Positions 31,671-40,262 are shown, counted from the first letter of the stretch. The stretch is 64,000 nucleotides of DNA from Dysgonomonadaceae bacterium PH5-43 (GCA_029916745.1 JARXWK010000002.1:1-64000), one strand, 5' to 3'. Notes: generated from the sequence alone by a model not told the origin. Made by a program: numbers and translations.

Positions 31671-33076
31671 TAGAACTGAAAGTAAATAAACTCTGCTCCG
31701 CTAAACTCGCCGAATAGTAGAATAAAGCATATTAGTAGAGCCATAGATACGGTGCTGACAACAATGTTTTTATTGTGTAAGAAGTGAATATTGAGTTTCT
31801 TCTCATCTTTTATCTCTTTGAACATCAGGATAGCGATACAGGTTAGTGCTAAAAGAACCTCTGGTATTCCGGCACCTTTGAATATAGGTCCGTGTTCGGT
31901 GGCTATCTTCCTCAGTATAATAAATACTTCCTCGATGTTTCTTGCTCTAAATATAACCCAGCTAAGCATAACCAGCGTAAAAGTAAATCCTATCTTTATA
32001 ATATTAGGTATTTTTATCTTGAAGGGTAAATATTTGTTCAATAAAGAATGTATAATCATAAAACTACCGTGAACTGCGCCCCACAATATAAATGTGTAAT
32101 TGGCACCGTGCCATATTCCGCTTACTAAAAAAGTTAAGAATGTATTCAGTAACGTGCGAGGATATGAGCGTCTGCTGCCACCTAAAGGAATGTAAACATA
32201 ATCTTTGAACCACGATGAAAGAGAAATATGCCATCTTCGCCAAAATTCTTTTATATTATTAGATAGATATGGTCTGTTGAAGTTTAGCATAAGTTTAAAG
32301 CCTAAACATCTTGCTACTCCTATCGCAATAAGAGAGTATCCTGCGAAGTCGCAAAATATCTGAAAGGTAAAGAAGAAAGTTCCTAACAGCAGGCTGCTTC
32401 CATTGTGATACATATAATAATAGAATACGGCATTTACATATCCTGCAACTCGGTCGGCAATACAAAGTTTCATAAAGTATCCCCATATCATCATCTTTAA
32501 TCCGTCGATAAATGAGGCGGAGTTAAATTTGTGTGTCTTGCGAAATTGAGGTAAAAGGTTTTGAGCGCGTTCTATTGGTCCGGCTACTAACTGAGGAAAG
32601 AAAGAGATAAAAAGAGCATAAATGCCTAAGTTTCGTTCAGGCTTAATGTTTCCTCTGTAAACATCAACAACATAACCTATTGCCTGAAAGGTATAAAAAG
32701 ATATTCCTACAGGAAGAAGTAGATGCAATCCGGGTATATGCATTTTTACGTGCAGTAATTCTAATGCGCTATTGATGGATTGAGTGAAAAAACCTTCGTA
32801 TTTAAATAAGAATAATATCGAGAGGTTGGCTATAAGGCAAGCGATTAATACTCTTTTTCTGTTCTTCTTTTCGGAATATTTATCTATGTATATGCCCGAA
32901 AGCCAAGTTATGAGGGTTGAAAACAGAATTAGTAAAGCGTATATTGGCTTCCAATTCATATAGAAGAAGTAACTCGCAATAAGTAAGAAGATGTTTTTGA
33001 GATTCTGTGGTAGTACCCAAAATAAAATACATACGGCTGGAAAGAATATTAGAAACGGTAGCGAATTAAATAACAT
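31670..33076 (-). CDS. MBOAT-family O-acyltransferase (AlgI/DltB type)
   Basis: This is a 468-residue polytopic membrane protein with about ten hydrophobic segments. Diagnostic segments: VGISFYTFQAIGYVVDVYRG (about 125), SFFPQLVAGPIERAQNLLPQ (about 165), NFNRPYLSNNIKEFWRRWHISLSSWFKDYVYIPLGGSR (about 270-308) and the catalytic His region TFLVSGIWHGANYTFILWG (about 325-343). It moves acyl groups, often acetyl, across the inner membrane for polymer acylation. It forms a two-gene operon with the SGNH-like gene and has no polymer genes beside it here. Confidence 0.92.
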   Translation of the reverse strand: MLFNSLPFLIFFPAVCILFWVLPQNLKNIFLLIASYFFYMNWKPIYALLILFSTLITWLSGIYIDKYSEKKNRKRVLIACLIANLSILFLFKYEGFFTQSINSALELLHVKMHIPGLHLLLPVGISFYTFQAIGYVVDVYRGNIKPERNLGIYALFISFFPQLVAGPIERAQNLLPQFRKTHKFNSASFIDGLKMMIWGYFMKLCIADRVAGYVNAVFYYYMYHNGSSLLLGTFFFTFQIFCDFAGYSLIAIGVARCLGFKLMLNFNRPYLSNNIKEFWRRWHISLSSWFKDYVYIPLGGSRRSYPRTLLNTFLTFLVSGIWHGANYTFILWGAVHGSFMIIHSLLNKYLPFKIKIPNIIKIGFTFTLVMLSWVIFRARNIEEVFIILRKIATEHGPIFKGAGIPEVLLALTCIAILMFKEIKDEKKLNIHFLHNKNIVVSTVSMALLICFILLFGEFSGAEFIYFQF

Positions 33077-33111
33077 CTGCTTTAGCTGATAGTTGTGAGT
33101 TTATCTAACGA

Positions 33112-33146
33112 AAAAAGAGCTAAGAAACAAGCTTATAATTCTTAGT
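33112..33146 (-). terminator. terminator of the SRP RNA/tRNA-Thr unit
   Basis: On the minus strand CTAAGAA and TTCTTAG form a stem just past the tRNA, extended by flanking AAGAG/CTCTT, then a run of six T. It ends the short RNA operon before the MBOAT gene. Confidence 0.65.
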
Positions 33147-33175
33147 TCTTAACTCTTTGTTTTTGTTTTATTTTG

Positions 33176-33249
33176 AGCCTCTTGTCGGATTCGAACCAAC
33201 GACCCCGAGATTACAAATCACGTGCTCTGGCCAACTGAGCTAAAGAGGC
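33176..33249 (-). tRNA. tRNA-Thr (TGT)
   Basis: This is a 74-nt cloverleaf. Acceptor GCCTCTT/AAGAGGC, a D arm with GCTC/GAGC, anticodon loop TTTGTAA with anticodon TGT (Thr), T arm GTTGG, TTCGAAT, CCGAC. There is one T-T mismatch in the anticodon stem. It starts two bases after the SRP RNA and is probably cut from the same transcript. Confidence 0.93.
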
Positions 33250-33251
33250 GA

Positions 33252-33353
33252 GTGGGCAAGCTTACTATATCGCGTCGCTACAACCAACTACCCTTGCTGC
33301 GATCAAACCCTGGGGGATTCGAAGGGAGCTGACCGTATAGGACTTACCCGGGC
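33252..33353 (-). ncRNA. ffs: signal recognition particle RNA (4.5S, small bacterial type)
   Basis: This is an approximately 102-nt RNA. The ends pair (GGGTAAG with CTTGCCC, then CTATA with TATAG). The centre carries the conserved asymmetric-loop halves, CCCCCAGG on the 5' side and AGCAAGGGTAG on the 3' side, as in the bacterial SRP RNA domain IV that binds Ffh. The ten bases between them (GTTTGATCGC) differ from the usual GGAA-type tip. A strong promoter ends two bases before the proposed 5' end, fixing the start. It is co-transcribed with tRNA-Thr. Confidence 0.8.
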
Positions 33354-33354
33354 A

Positions 33355-33384
33355 CAAAGGTAGTAATCTTTTTTTAATTTGCAA
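33355..33384 (-). promoter_or_regulatory. promoter of the SRP RNA/tRNA-Thr unit
   Basis: On the minus strand TTG (33384-33382), 19 bases, TACCTTTG (33362-33355): a near-perfect consensus, placed so that transcription starts at the first bases of the SRP RNA. Confidence 0.8.
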
Positions 33385-33475
33385 TATCTCAACCTCAAAA
33401 AAATAGAAGGTTTGTTGTAGTGAGATAGAATTTAACAAAACAAGCCTTCTGTTCTAAACGAATGTTAATCTATGC

Positions 33476-33506
33476 TTGATAAACGCTTTTTTATTTAGTA
33501 CCTTTG
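33476..33506 (+). promoter_or_regulatory. orphan rightward promoter
   Basis: TTG (33476-33478), 20 bases, TACCTTTG (33499-33506), fully consensus. It is followed not by a gene but by a terminator 50 bases on. Confidence 0.7.
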
Positions 33507-33512
33507 TGTAAA

Positions 33513-33560
33513 CAAAAAAGCATAAAGCTGTTAAGAGATAGTTCTTAGCAGCTTTTTTTA
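33513..33560 (+). ncRNA. candidate small RNA (promoter-terminator pair)
   Basis: Transcription from the orphan promoter would start near 33513 and end at an intrinsic terminator: AAAGCTG (33524-33530), an inner TAAGA/TCTTA extension, CAGCTTT (33549-33555), T run. The RNA would be about 45-50 nt. It could be a stand-alone small RNA or an attenuated leader for the ECF operon 280 bases downstream. Confidence 0.5.
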
Positions 33561-33583
33561 TTCTTCATACTGAGAAATAATAA

Positions 33584-33642
33584 AAACTCGGTGAGTTTAG
33601 ACCGCGAAAACTCCGAGTTTCGACCAAAAAGACACTGTCTTT
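33584..33642. repeat. cluster of three short palindromes
   Basis: AAACTC-GGT-GAGTTT (33584), AAACTC-C-GAGTTT (33608) and AAAGAC-ACT-GTCTTT (33628) follow each other at 24 and 20 bases. GAGTTTAGACC and GAGTTTCGACC repeat within it. It resembles a decayed version of the 23-bp palindrome arrays elsewhere in the window. Confidence 0.5.
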
Positions 33643-33837
33643 TTTCTGAAACACACTGCAATTTTGAAAAAACTCTTTGCCTTATCAAAAAAGTATAGCA
33701 GGTGATGAAAATCAAATAGTTAAAGATAACGAAAAGGAGTTAAAGAGAGGGCTTAATCGAAGTATTTTAAATATTATTGAAAAATATTCTTTAATAAGTG
33801 TAACTTTACTGTTATTCAATCGTCCTTTAGTTAGAAT

Positions 33838-34365
33838 ATGGAAATAGAATACTTCAAAAATAGCATACTGCCCTTAAAGGATAAGCTTTTTAGAAAAGCT
33901 CTATCTATTACCGAGTCGGTGGTAGATGCCCAAGATGTGGTGCAAGATGCTATGATGAAACTATGGGAGAAGAAAGGCGAGTGGAAATCCATAAATAATA
34001 TAGAGGTGTTTGCTATGGTTTTAGCCAAGAATATGGCGTTAGATAAAGTAAAAAAAGTTAGATATAATTCTGATTCAATCGACTCTGATAATCTACAAAA
34101 CCTACAAAATTTACAAAACAACTCTCTTATCCAGCAAGAAAAAATGGAAAAAGAAGAGAAAGAGGCGTTGGTTTGGAAGATTATCAGTCTTCTCCCTTAT
34201 AATTATCAGAAAATAATTAAGCTTAGAGAGGTTGAAGAACTCTCTTATCAACAAATAGCAGAAGAAATGAATATGAGCGAAGAACAAGTAAAGGTTAATT
34301 TGTTTAGGGCTCGAAAGAAAATAAAAGAAACATACTTGAAAATTAATCGCAATGAAGAGTACTGA
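33838..34365 (+). CDS. ECF-type RNA polymerase sigma factor
   Basis: This is a 175-residue sigma factor. Region 2 is in residues 15-85 (LFRKALSITESVVDAQDVVQDAMMKLWEK; NIEVFAMVLAKNMALDKVKKVRY), region 4 in 115-170 with the HTH QKIIKLREVEELSYQQIAEEMNMSEEQVKVNLFRARKKIKE (read as a span). It directs polymerase to stress or envelope-related promoters and probably its own operon. Its stop overlaps the next gene's start by 14 bases, so the following membrane protein is probably its anti-sigma factor. Confidence 0.92.
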   Translation: MEIEYFKNSILPLKDKLFRKALSITESVVDAQDVVQDAMMKLWEKKGEWKSINNIEVFAMVLAKNMALDKVKKVRYNSDSIDSDNLQNLQNLQNNSLIQQEKMEKEEKEALVWKIISLLPYNYQKIIKLREVEELSYQQIAEEMNMSEEQVKVNLFRARKKIKETYLKINRNEEY

Positions 34366-34837
34366 ATATATTAAAGAACTTATAGACCGCTACTGGACGG
34401 GAGATACAAGCGTTGTTGAAGAGCAAGAAATAAAAACTTTCTTCTCTCTGAACAATAACTTGCCCGAATGTTTAGAACAGTGGAGAGATTGGTTTGAAGG
34501 AGAAAGCGCAATAACAAATCTTAAACTTAATGATGATTTCGAGAAACAGATACTGGCTAAAATATCTTCAACCGAAACAAAAAAGAAACCTAAAATAAAA
34601 CAAATGATAACTCTGTCTATAGCAGTGGCGGCTATGTTTGCTATCGCTTTTGTTTTGTGGACAGATAAAACAACTTGTGATTATGATGAAATAAGTTACG
34701 CGGAAGCGGTAAGAGATTACGAAACAACAAAAGAGATGTTGTATTTGACGTCTTCAATAATTAATCAAACAAAAACAAAGGTGGAAGACAATATCTCAGA
34801 GCTAAAAGTAGTGAAAGAATATATTAAATTAAAATAA
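34352..34837 (+). CDS. putative anti-sigma factor, single-span membrane protein
   Basis: This is a 161-residue protein with a cytoplasmic N-terminal part of about 80 residues (IDRYWTGDTSVVEEQEIKTFF, which resembles the zinc-less anti-sigma N-domains of Bacteroidota), one membrane segment (about 86-104, MITLSIAVAAMFAIAFVLW), and a C-terminal helical periplasmic tail. Its overlap with the ECF gene and its topology support an anti-sigma role. No FecR domain is present. The signal it senses is unknown; the downstream secreted proteins are candidates. Confidence 0.7.
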   Translation: MKSTEYIKELIDRYWTGDTSVVEEQEIKTFFSLNNNLPECLEQWRDWFEGESAITNLKLNDDFEKQILAKISSTETKKKPKIKQMITLSIAVAAMFAIAFVLWTDKTTCDYDEISYAEAVRDYETTKEMLYLTSSIINQTKTKVEDNISELKVVKEYIKLK

Positions 34838-34843
34838 AAAGAT

Positions 34844-35335
34844 ATGAAAAAAAAACTGTTTATAGCCTTATTGGCAATGTTTGTGGCACTTCCTGCAATG
34901 TCTCAGAGTATAGTCGATTCTTTTATGAAAGGCAAAGAGGAAACTTGTGGACGGATTAATATTTCTGGTAAAATGCTTCGTATGATGGCTAATGCCGATT
35001 CAACAATGGATAACGATGCAAAGGAAATGTTTGAGAATGTCGATAAAATAAGTATTATTACCGGACTTGAAGTAGAAGAATGGGACAAACAATCTTTACG
35101 CAAACTTCTAAAAAATTACGAAGAACTTTTATCGATTATAGATGGAGACCAGAATATTTATATGTACACAAAAGACAATAAGAAGTACACCGAAGAGTTT
35201 GTAGCCTGCATTTATACTGGAGATACTTTGCTTCTTATTAGTATTACAGGAAAAATAGATGTAAATAAACTTGCGGAGCTTTCGGATAGTGTAGGTATTG
35301 AAGGATTAGACAGCCTGAAGAAAATAAATGATTAA
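34844..35335 (+). CDS. DUF4252 secreted protein
   Basis: This is a 163-residue protein with a signal peptide (residues 1-20, LPAMSQ) and a DUF4252 domain (MLRMMANADS..., MFENVDKISIITGLE, KLLKNYEELLSIIDGD..., FVACIYTGDTLLLISITGKID, ending ISxxxL). The family is small, periplasmic or surface, and of unknown function. In Bacteroidota it is regularly encoded next to ECF sigma and anti-sigma genes, as here. It is the first of three related secreted proteins in this operon. Confidence 0.8.
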   Translation: MKKKLFIALLAMFVALPAMSQSIVDSFMKGKEETCGRINISGKMLRMMANADSTMDNDAKEMFENVDKISIITGLEVEEWDKQSLRKLLKNYEELLSIIDGDQNIYMYTKDNKKYTEEFVACIYTGDTLLLISITGKIDVNKLAELSDSVGIEGLDSLKKIND

Positions 35336-35345
35336 TTAAATAGCA

Positions 35346-35882
35346 ATGAAAAAGACAATTACATTAGTGGTGTTGGCATTACTAACGCTCACGGTGCAAG
35401 CTAAAAGTAAATCATTCCACGAACAGTATGTTAGCATTCGCACAGAAATGGAAGAGCAAGATGAAATTTCTTTTCTTAAGATGACATTAAACGAAGAAGA
35501 TATTCAGAAGCAGATACTAAAGAGTGTAAATGCAGATGATGAAACAGCAAAAGTATTTCAAGAAGCTGAACAGATAAACATAGCGTTCGATATGAATAAA
35601 GAAGAAATGCTTGATAATGGTAAATTTAAGACCCTTTTGAAATCTTATGACGAGTTAATTGCTTGTTATGACGCAGAGATTAAGGCTTCTTTTTTCGGAA
35701 AAACAAAAAAAGATAAGGTAGAGGAACTTATAGTTCTTTTACATATAGATGAAAACGCGCTTGTCTATGTTAATTTTATATTCAAAAAGGCTGTTAATGT
35801 TGATTTCCTTTTGAAAGATACAGAAGCTCTAAAGAGCGTTATGAACCTTAAGCTTTCAAGCAAGACCGCAACTTTTGATTAA
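35346..35882 (+). CDS. secreted DUF4252-like protein, tandem copy 1
   Basis: This is a 178-residue protein with a signal peptide (residues 1-19, ending VQAK). The mature part is acidic and helical at first, then shows the strand-rich pattern 'IAFDMNKEEML.. FKTLLKSYDELIA' and 'ELIVLLHIDENALVYVNFIFKKAVNVDFLL', which parallels DUF4252. It is 55-60 percent similar by eye to the next gene, with an almost identical signal peptide. It follows the DUF4252 gene by ten bases. Confidence 0.6.
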   Translation: MKKTITLVVLALLTLTVQAKSKSFHEQYVSIRTEMEEQDEISFLKMTLNEEDIQKQILKSVNADDETAKVFQEAEQINIAFDMNKEEMLDNGKFKTLLKSYDELIACYDAEIKASFFGKTKKDKVEELIVLLHIDENALVYVNFIFKKAVNVDFLLKDTEALKSVMNLKLSSKTATFD

Positions 35883-35937
35883 AAAGAATAAGATTAAAGA
35901 AGTTTTATAAAGAAAATAAATAATTAATTACACAAAA

Positions 35938-36462
35938 ATGAAAAAGACAATTACATTAGTTGTGTTGGTGTTACTAACGTTAACAGTGCAGGCGAAAGAT
36001 AAATCATTTTATGATGAGTATCTTAAAATTAGAACAGTAATCGAAGATGAAGACGAAGAAGATGGAATATTTGTTCAGAAGTTTAACGAAAAGGAGATAA
36101 AGAAACAAATATATAGTATTGATGAAAAAGAAAAAGAAAAAGAAGCAGCTTTAGGTGATAAGTTGCTTAGAGAGGCAAAACAGTTAACCGTAGTGATGGA
36201 TATGAATGAAGAGGCTTTGCCTTCTGTTGCTGAATTTAATAAGCTTTTGAAGCCTTACGAAGAATTGGTTGCCTTTAATGAAGAAGAGACTGTTATTGGA
36301 ATTTTTGGCAAAATGAAGAAAGATAAAGCCAAAGAACTTCTTATTTTTGTGCGAGCAGAAGATGCAGTTGTTATATTTGTTAATATAGTTTTTAAGAAAC
36401 CAATTAGTCTTGATTTTCTTTTGGAAGATGAAGAAGCTCTGAAAAGTATTATACAATTCTAA
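35938..36462 (+). CDS. secreted DUF4252-like protein, tandem copy 2
   Basis: This is a 174-residue paralogue of the previous gene. The signal-peptide DNA is nearly the same for about 60 bases, while the mature part has diverged, especially in an inserted Glu/Asp/Lys-rich stretch (EDEDEEDGIF, EKEKEKEA). The C-terminal 'KELLIFVRAEDAVVIFVNIVFKKPISLDFLLEDEEALKSI' aligns with copy 1. It is the last gene of the ECF operon, ending 34 bases before a terminator. The function is unknown. Confidence 0.6.
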   Translation: MKKTITLVVLVLLTLTVQAKDKSFYDEYLKIRTVIEDEDEEDGIFVQKFNEKEIKKQIYSIDEKEKEKEAALGDKLLREAKQLTVVMDMNEEALPSVAEFNKLLKPYEELVAFNEEETVIGIFGKMKKDKAKELLIFVRAEDAVVIFVNIVFKKPISLDFLLEDEEALKSIIQF

Positions 36463-36496
36463 GCTGTAATATAATTTGATAATAAAGTTTACAAAA

Positions 36497-36527
36497 AAGG
36501 CTGACAAGTTTTATACCTGTCAGCCTT
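36497..36527. terminator. bidirectional hairpin, strong terminator for purL
   Basis: AAGGCTGACA and TGTCAGCCTT pair perfectly over ten bases. On the minus strand a run of six T follows, ending purL. On the plus strand it may also end the ECF operon, but the T run there is poor. Confidence 0.8.
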
Positions 36528-36545
36528 AATTATGTTAAAGGGTTA

Positions 36546-39500
36546 TTACTTGCTTGTATTTTCCTCTATCCATTGGCGAGCATTAACAAAAGCTTCTATC
36601 CAAGGAGTAACCTCGTCGTTTTTACGATCTAAAGGATAGTTAGCGCACTGCCAAGGCATTAACGAACGCTCTAAGTGAGGCATTATTGCTAAGTGACGAC
36701 CATCGCGTGAACAAAGCGCCGCTGTTGAGTAAGCCGAACCGTTAGGATTAGCAGGATAACCGTCGTAAACATACTTAGCTGCAATGTTGTATTTTTTCTC
36801 TTCTAAAGGAAGATGGAACTTTCCTTCTCCGTGAGCAACCCAGATACCAAGTTTATTCCCAGCTAAAGACTTAAACATTACAGATTTGTTTTTAGGAATT
36901 TCTACAGAAACAAACTCCGACTCAAACTTATGCGAATTGTTATGTAGCATCGCAGGCTTTTCTTTATGGGTAATACCAAGTAGATTAAGCTCTATCATAA
37001 GCTGACAACCATTACAAACACCTAAACTTAAAGTATCGGGGCGTGCATAGAAGTATTCTAATGCTTGTTTAGACTTTTCGTTGTACTTAAATGCTCCAGC
37101 CCAACCTTTAGCAGAGCCAAGAACGTCTGAGTTTGAGAAGCCGCCACAGAACACTATTAGGTTTATGTCTTCAAGAGTTTCTCTGCCCGAAGCCAAGTCG
37201 GTCATATGCACGTCTTTTACATCAAAACCTGCCAAGTATAAAGAGTAAGCCATCTCACGTTCTCCATTAGTTCCTTTCTCACGAATAATAGCCGCTTTAA
37301 TACCTGAAGTATTCTTACGGTCGGAAGATAGTCCATATTGTGCTAAAGAACCTGTAAACGATTTGTTAAACTTAAATTGTAAAGGTTGTTCTTTGTAGTT
37401 CTCGAAACGTTCTTTTGCAAGCTTATCGCCAGTTTGTTTTCTGTCTAACAAATAAGATGAAGAATACCAAACATCGCGCAAATAATCTATTCCGAAATGA
37501 TATTGAGCATTGTCTTTAGATATTAGAATATGACGCTCTTTGCTTGGCTTACCAATACGAGCAAAGCCTATTCCTTTATCTTTAAGCAAGCTCTCGAACT
37601 CTTTTCTATTTTCTGTTTGAACAAGTACTCCAGGGTTTTCGCTGAACAATATTTTAATAAGGTCAGTTTCTTTTATCTTGTCTAAGTTTATGTCTAATCC
37701 GCCTTCAACATTAGCGAAACACATTTCTAAAAGAGCAGTAATCATACCACCAGCCGAAATATCGTGTCCTGCTATTATTAAATCTTTTTCTATTAACTCT
37801 TGAACTGCATTGAAAGCATTCTTGAAATATTCTGCATCTTTAACTGTTGGCACTTCGCTTCCTACGGCATTAAGAGTCTGAGCAAAAGCAGAGCCTCCAA
37901 GTTTAAGTTTATCGAACGAGAAGTCGATATAATATAAGGTAGAATAAAACTTGTTTACTAATACTGGCGAAACAATTTTCTTTATATCTGAAACTTCACC
38001 AGCTGCAGAGATAATAACCGTGCCTGGAGAGTAAACTTTGTCTTGACCATATTTCTGAGTCATTGATAAAGAGTCTTTTCCTGTAGGGATATTAATTCCT
38101 AACTGACAAGCAAAATCAGAACAAGCTTCAACTGCTTTGTAAAGGCGAGCGTCTTCTCCAGGATTCTTACAAGGCCACATCCAGTTTGCACTTAAAGATA
38201 CGCTTTCTAACTTGTCTTTAAGGGGAGCAAACACTATGTTGGTTAAAGATTCGGCTATCGCCATAACAGAACCTGCCGCAGAATCGGCTAACGCAACCTG
38301 AGGAGCGTGTCCTATTGAAGTAGCGATACCTGCTTTACCTTTGTAGTCGAGAGAAACCGCACCTAAATCACTAAGAGGTAACTGTATTTCTCCCTGACAT
38401 TGCTGGCGCGCAACTTTACCTGTTACTGAACGGTCTACTTTATTAGTAAGCCAATCTTTACAAGCAACGGCTTCAAGTTGAAGAACGTTCTCTAAATGTT
38501 CGTGTAGGTTTTTAATATTGTATTCAGGAGCTTTGTACTCTTCGGTAATCGTACTGTCGTTCATTATAGTACGAGGCGGTTTCCCAAAGAAGTCAGCAAG
38601 TTGCATATCTAAAGGTTTGCGTCCGTCAGCTTGTTCAAACACAAACTGCATATCGCCAGTTGTTTCTCCCACAACGTACATAGGAGAACGCTCACGTTCA
38701 GCAATATTACGAACTCTTTCTATGTCTTTATTTTGAAGAACCATACCCATTCTCTCCTGACTCTCGTTACCAATAATTTCTTTCGCAGAAAGAGTAGGGT
38801 CGCCAACAGGTAGTTTGTCAATTTCTATTTTACCTCCAGTAGTTTCTACAAGTTCGGATAAGCAGTTTAAGTGACCACCTGCTCCGTGGTCGTGAATAGA
38901 AACAATAGGATTGTCGTTAGATTCAGCTAATGTGCGAATTACATTCGCAGCGCGTTTCTGCATCTCAGGATTAGCGCGTTGTACGGCATTAAGTTCAATG
39001 CCACTTGAATATTCGCCAGTGTCTACTGATGATACAGCTCCACCTCCCATACCAATACGATAGTTGTCGCCTCCTAAAAGAACAACTTTCTCTCCTGATT
39101 TAACATTGCCTTTAAGGGCATCTTCTTTCTTTGCGTAGCCAACACCACCAGCAAGCATTATAACTTTGTCGAAGGCAAACTTTTTGTCGTTTTCTTCGTG
39201 CTCGAAAGTAAGTACAGAACCACAAATAAGAGGTTGTCCAAATTTGTTGCCAAAGTCAGAAGCACCATTAGATGCTTTTATTAATATTTGTTCTGGAGTT
39301 TGATATAACCATTTTCTTGGTGGCATAGATTCTTCCCAACTGCGATTTGTTTCTGTGCGAGGGTACGAAGTCATATAAACAGCAGTACCAGCAATAGGAA
39401 GAGAAGCTTTTCCACCGCCTAAACGGTCGCGAATTTCACCGCCTGTTCCTGTTGAGGCACCATTGAAAGGCTCTACTGTTGTAGGGAAGTTGTGAGTCTC

Positions 39501-40238
39501 AGCTTTTAGAGAGATTACCGTTTCAATATCTTTAGTATAAAAGAAATCTGGTTTGTCGCCGCTTGCAGGAGCAAACTGTTCAACAACCGGACCTTGGTTG
39601 AATGCTACATTATCTTTGTAAGCCGACACCAATTGATTATGGTTAACCTTTGATGTTTTCTTAATGAGTTGAAATAAAGAAGACTCTTTTTCTTCTCCAT
39701 CAATCACAAAGGTACCGTTAAATATCTTATGACGACAATGTTCTGAGTTTACTTGTGAGAAACCAAACACTTCACTGTCGGTAAGCTTGCGGTTCATTTT
39801 CTTGCTTACCTCGTTAAGATAGTCAATCTCTTCTTGAGAAAGAGCAAGACCTTCCTCTTCGTTATACTTTGCAATATTGTCAATCTCTTTAATTGCTTCA
39901 GGCTTTTTGTTAATGGTAAAGACATCTTGGTTTATGCCTTCGTATATACGTTGAAGCATAGGGTCGTAAGAAGCATTTTTATTTTCAACAATGAAAAATT
40001 CTTCTATTCTTACGATGCCTTTAATACTCATAATCTGAGTAATTTCAACGGCATTAGTACTCCAAGGTGTTATCATTTCGCGTCGTGGACCAATGAAAAC
40101 TCCTTCGATGTTCTTTTGTTTTACTTGTTCAGCATTGCCAAAAAGCCAAATCAACTTCTTAATATCTTCTTTATCCAGTTGTTGACCAGCTTCTACAGCA
40201 ATAATTGATTGGGTTGATGTTTTGAAAAATAAAATCAT
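36546..40238 (-). CDS. purL: phosphoribosylformylglycinamidine synthase (PurL, large single-chain)
   Basis: This 1230-residue enzyme turns FGAR, glutamine and ATP into FGAM in purine synthesis. The order is an N-terminal PurS-like part (residues 1-140), then the two AIRS-like halves. The first has SEHCRHKIF (about 172), LKAETHNFPTTVEPFNGASTGTGGEIRD and the DHGAGGH segment. The second has GKDSLSMTQKY. The C-terminal glutaminase domain has LSLGVCNGCQLMIEL with the catalytic Cys (about 1075), and a His-x-Glu pair HGEGK near 1155. The length fits the proteobacterial-type large enzyme. It lies 24 bases after the Na/Pi transporter, transcribed in the same direction. Confidence 0.97.
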   Translation of the reverse strand: MILFFKTSTQSIIAVEAGQQLDKEDIKKLIWLFGNAEQVKQKNIEGVFIGPRREMITPWSTNAVEITQIMSIKGIVRIEEFFIVENKNASYDPMLQRIYEGINQDVFTINKKPEAIKEIDNIAKYNEEEGLALSQEEIDYLNEVSKKMNRKLTDSEVFGFSQVNSEHCRHKIFNGTFVIDGEEKESSLFQLIKKTSKVNHNQLVSAYKDNVAFNQGPVVEQFAPASGDKPDFFYTKDIETVISLKAETHNFPTTVEPFNGASTGTGGEIRDRLGGGKASLPIAGTAVYMTSYPRTETNRSWEESMPPRKWLYQTPEQILIKASNGASDFGNKFGQPLICGSVLTFEHEENDKKFAFDKVIMLAGGVGYAKKEDALKGNVKSGEKVVLLGGDNYRIGMGGGAVSSVDTGEYSSGIELNAVQRANPEMQKRAANVIRTLAESNDNPIVSIHDHGAGGHLNCLSELVETTGGKIEIDKLPVGDPTLSAKEIIGNESQERMGMVLQNKDIERVRNIAERERSPMYVVGETTGDMQFVFEQADGRKPLDMQLADFFGKPPRTIMNDSTITEEYKAPEYNIKNLHEHLENVLQLEAVACKDWLTNKVDRSVTGKVARQQCQGEIQLPLSDLGAVSLDYKGKAGIATSIGHAPQVALADSAAGSVMAIAESLTNIVFAPLKDKLESVSLSANWMWPCKNPGEDARLYKAVEACSDFACQLGINIPTGKDSLSMTQKYGQDKVYSPGTVIISAAGEVSDIKKIVSPVLVNKFYSTLYYIDFSFDKLKLGGSAFAQTLNAVGSEVPTVKDAEYFKNAFNAVQELIEKDLIIAGHDISAGGMITALLEMCFANVEGGLDINLDKIKETDLIKILFSENPGVLVQTENRKEFESLLKDKGIGFARIGKPSKERHILISKDNAQYHFGIDYLRDVWYSSSYLLDRKQTGDKLAKERFENYKEQPLQFKFNKSFTGSLAQYGLSSDRKNTSGIKAAIIREKGTNGEREMAYSLYLAGFDVKDVHMTDLASGRETLEDINLIVFCGGFSNSDVLGSAKGWAGAFKYNEKSKQALEYFYARPDTLSLGVCNGCQLMIELNLLGITHKEKPAMLHNNSHKFESEFVSVEIPKNKSVMFKSLAGNKLGIWVAHGEGKFHLPLEEKKYNIAAKYVYDGYPANPNGSAYSTAALCSRDGRHLAIMPHLERSLMPWQCANYPLDRKNDEVTPWIEAFVNARQWIEENTSK

Positions 40239-40262
40239 TATCTTCTTAAATATAATTTCTGA

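Larger units (their letters stand above)
33363..33837. other. 475-bp intergenic region upstream of the ECF sigma operon
   Basis: No coding gene is seen. It holds the SRP promoter at its left edge, a complete rightward promoter with a nearby terminator (33476-33560), and a cluster of short palindromes (33584-33642). The last 170 bases before the sigma gene are AT-rich without a clear consensus promoter; TAACTTTA near 33798 is one base off. Confidence 0.5.
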
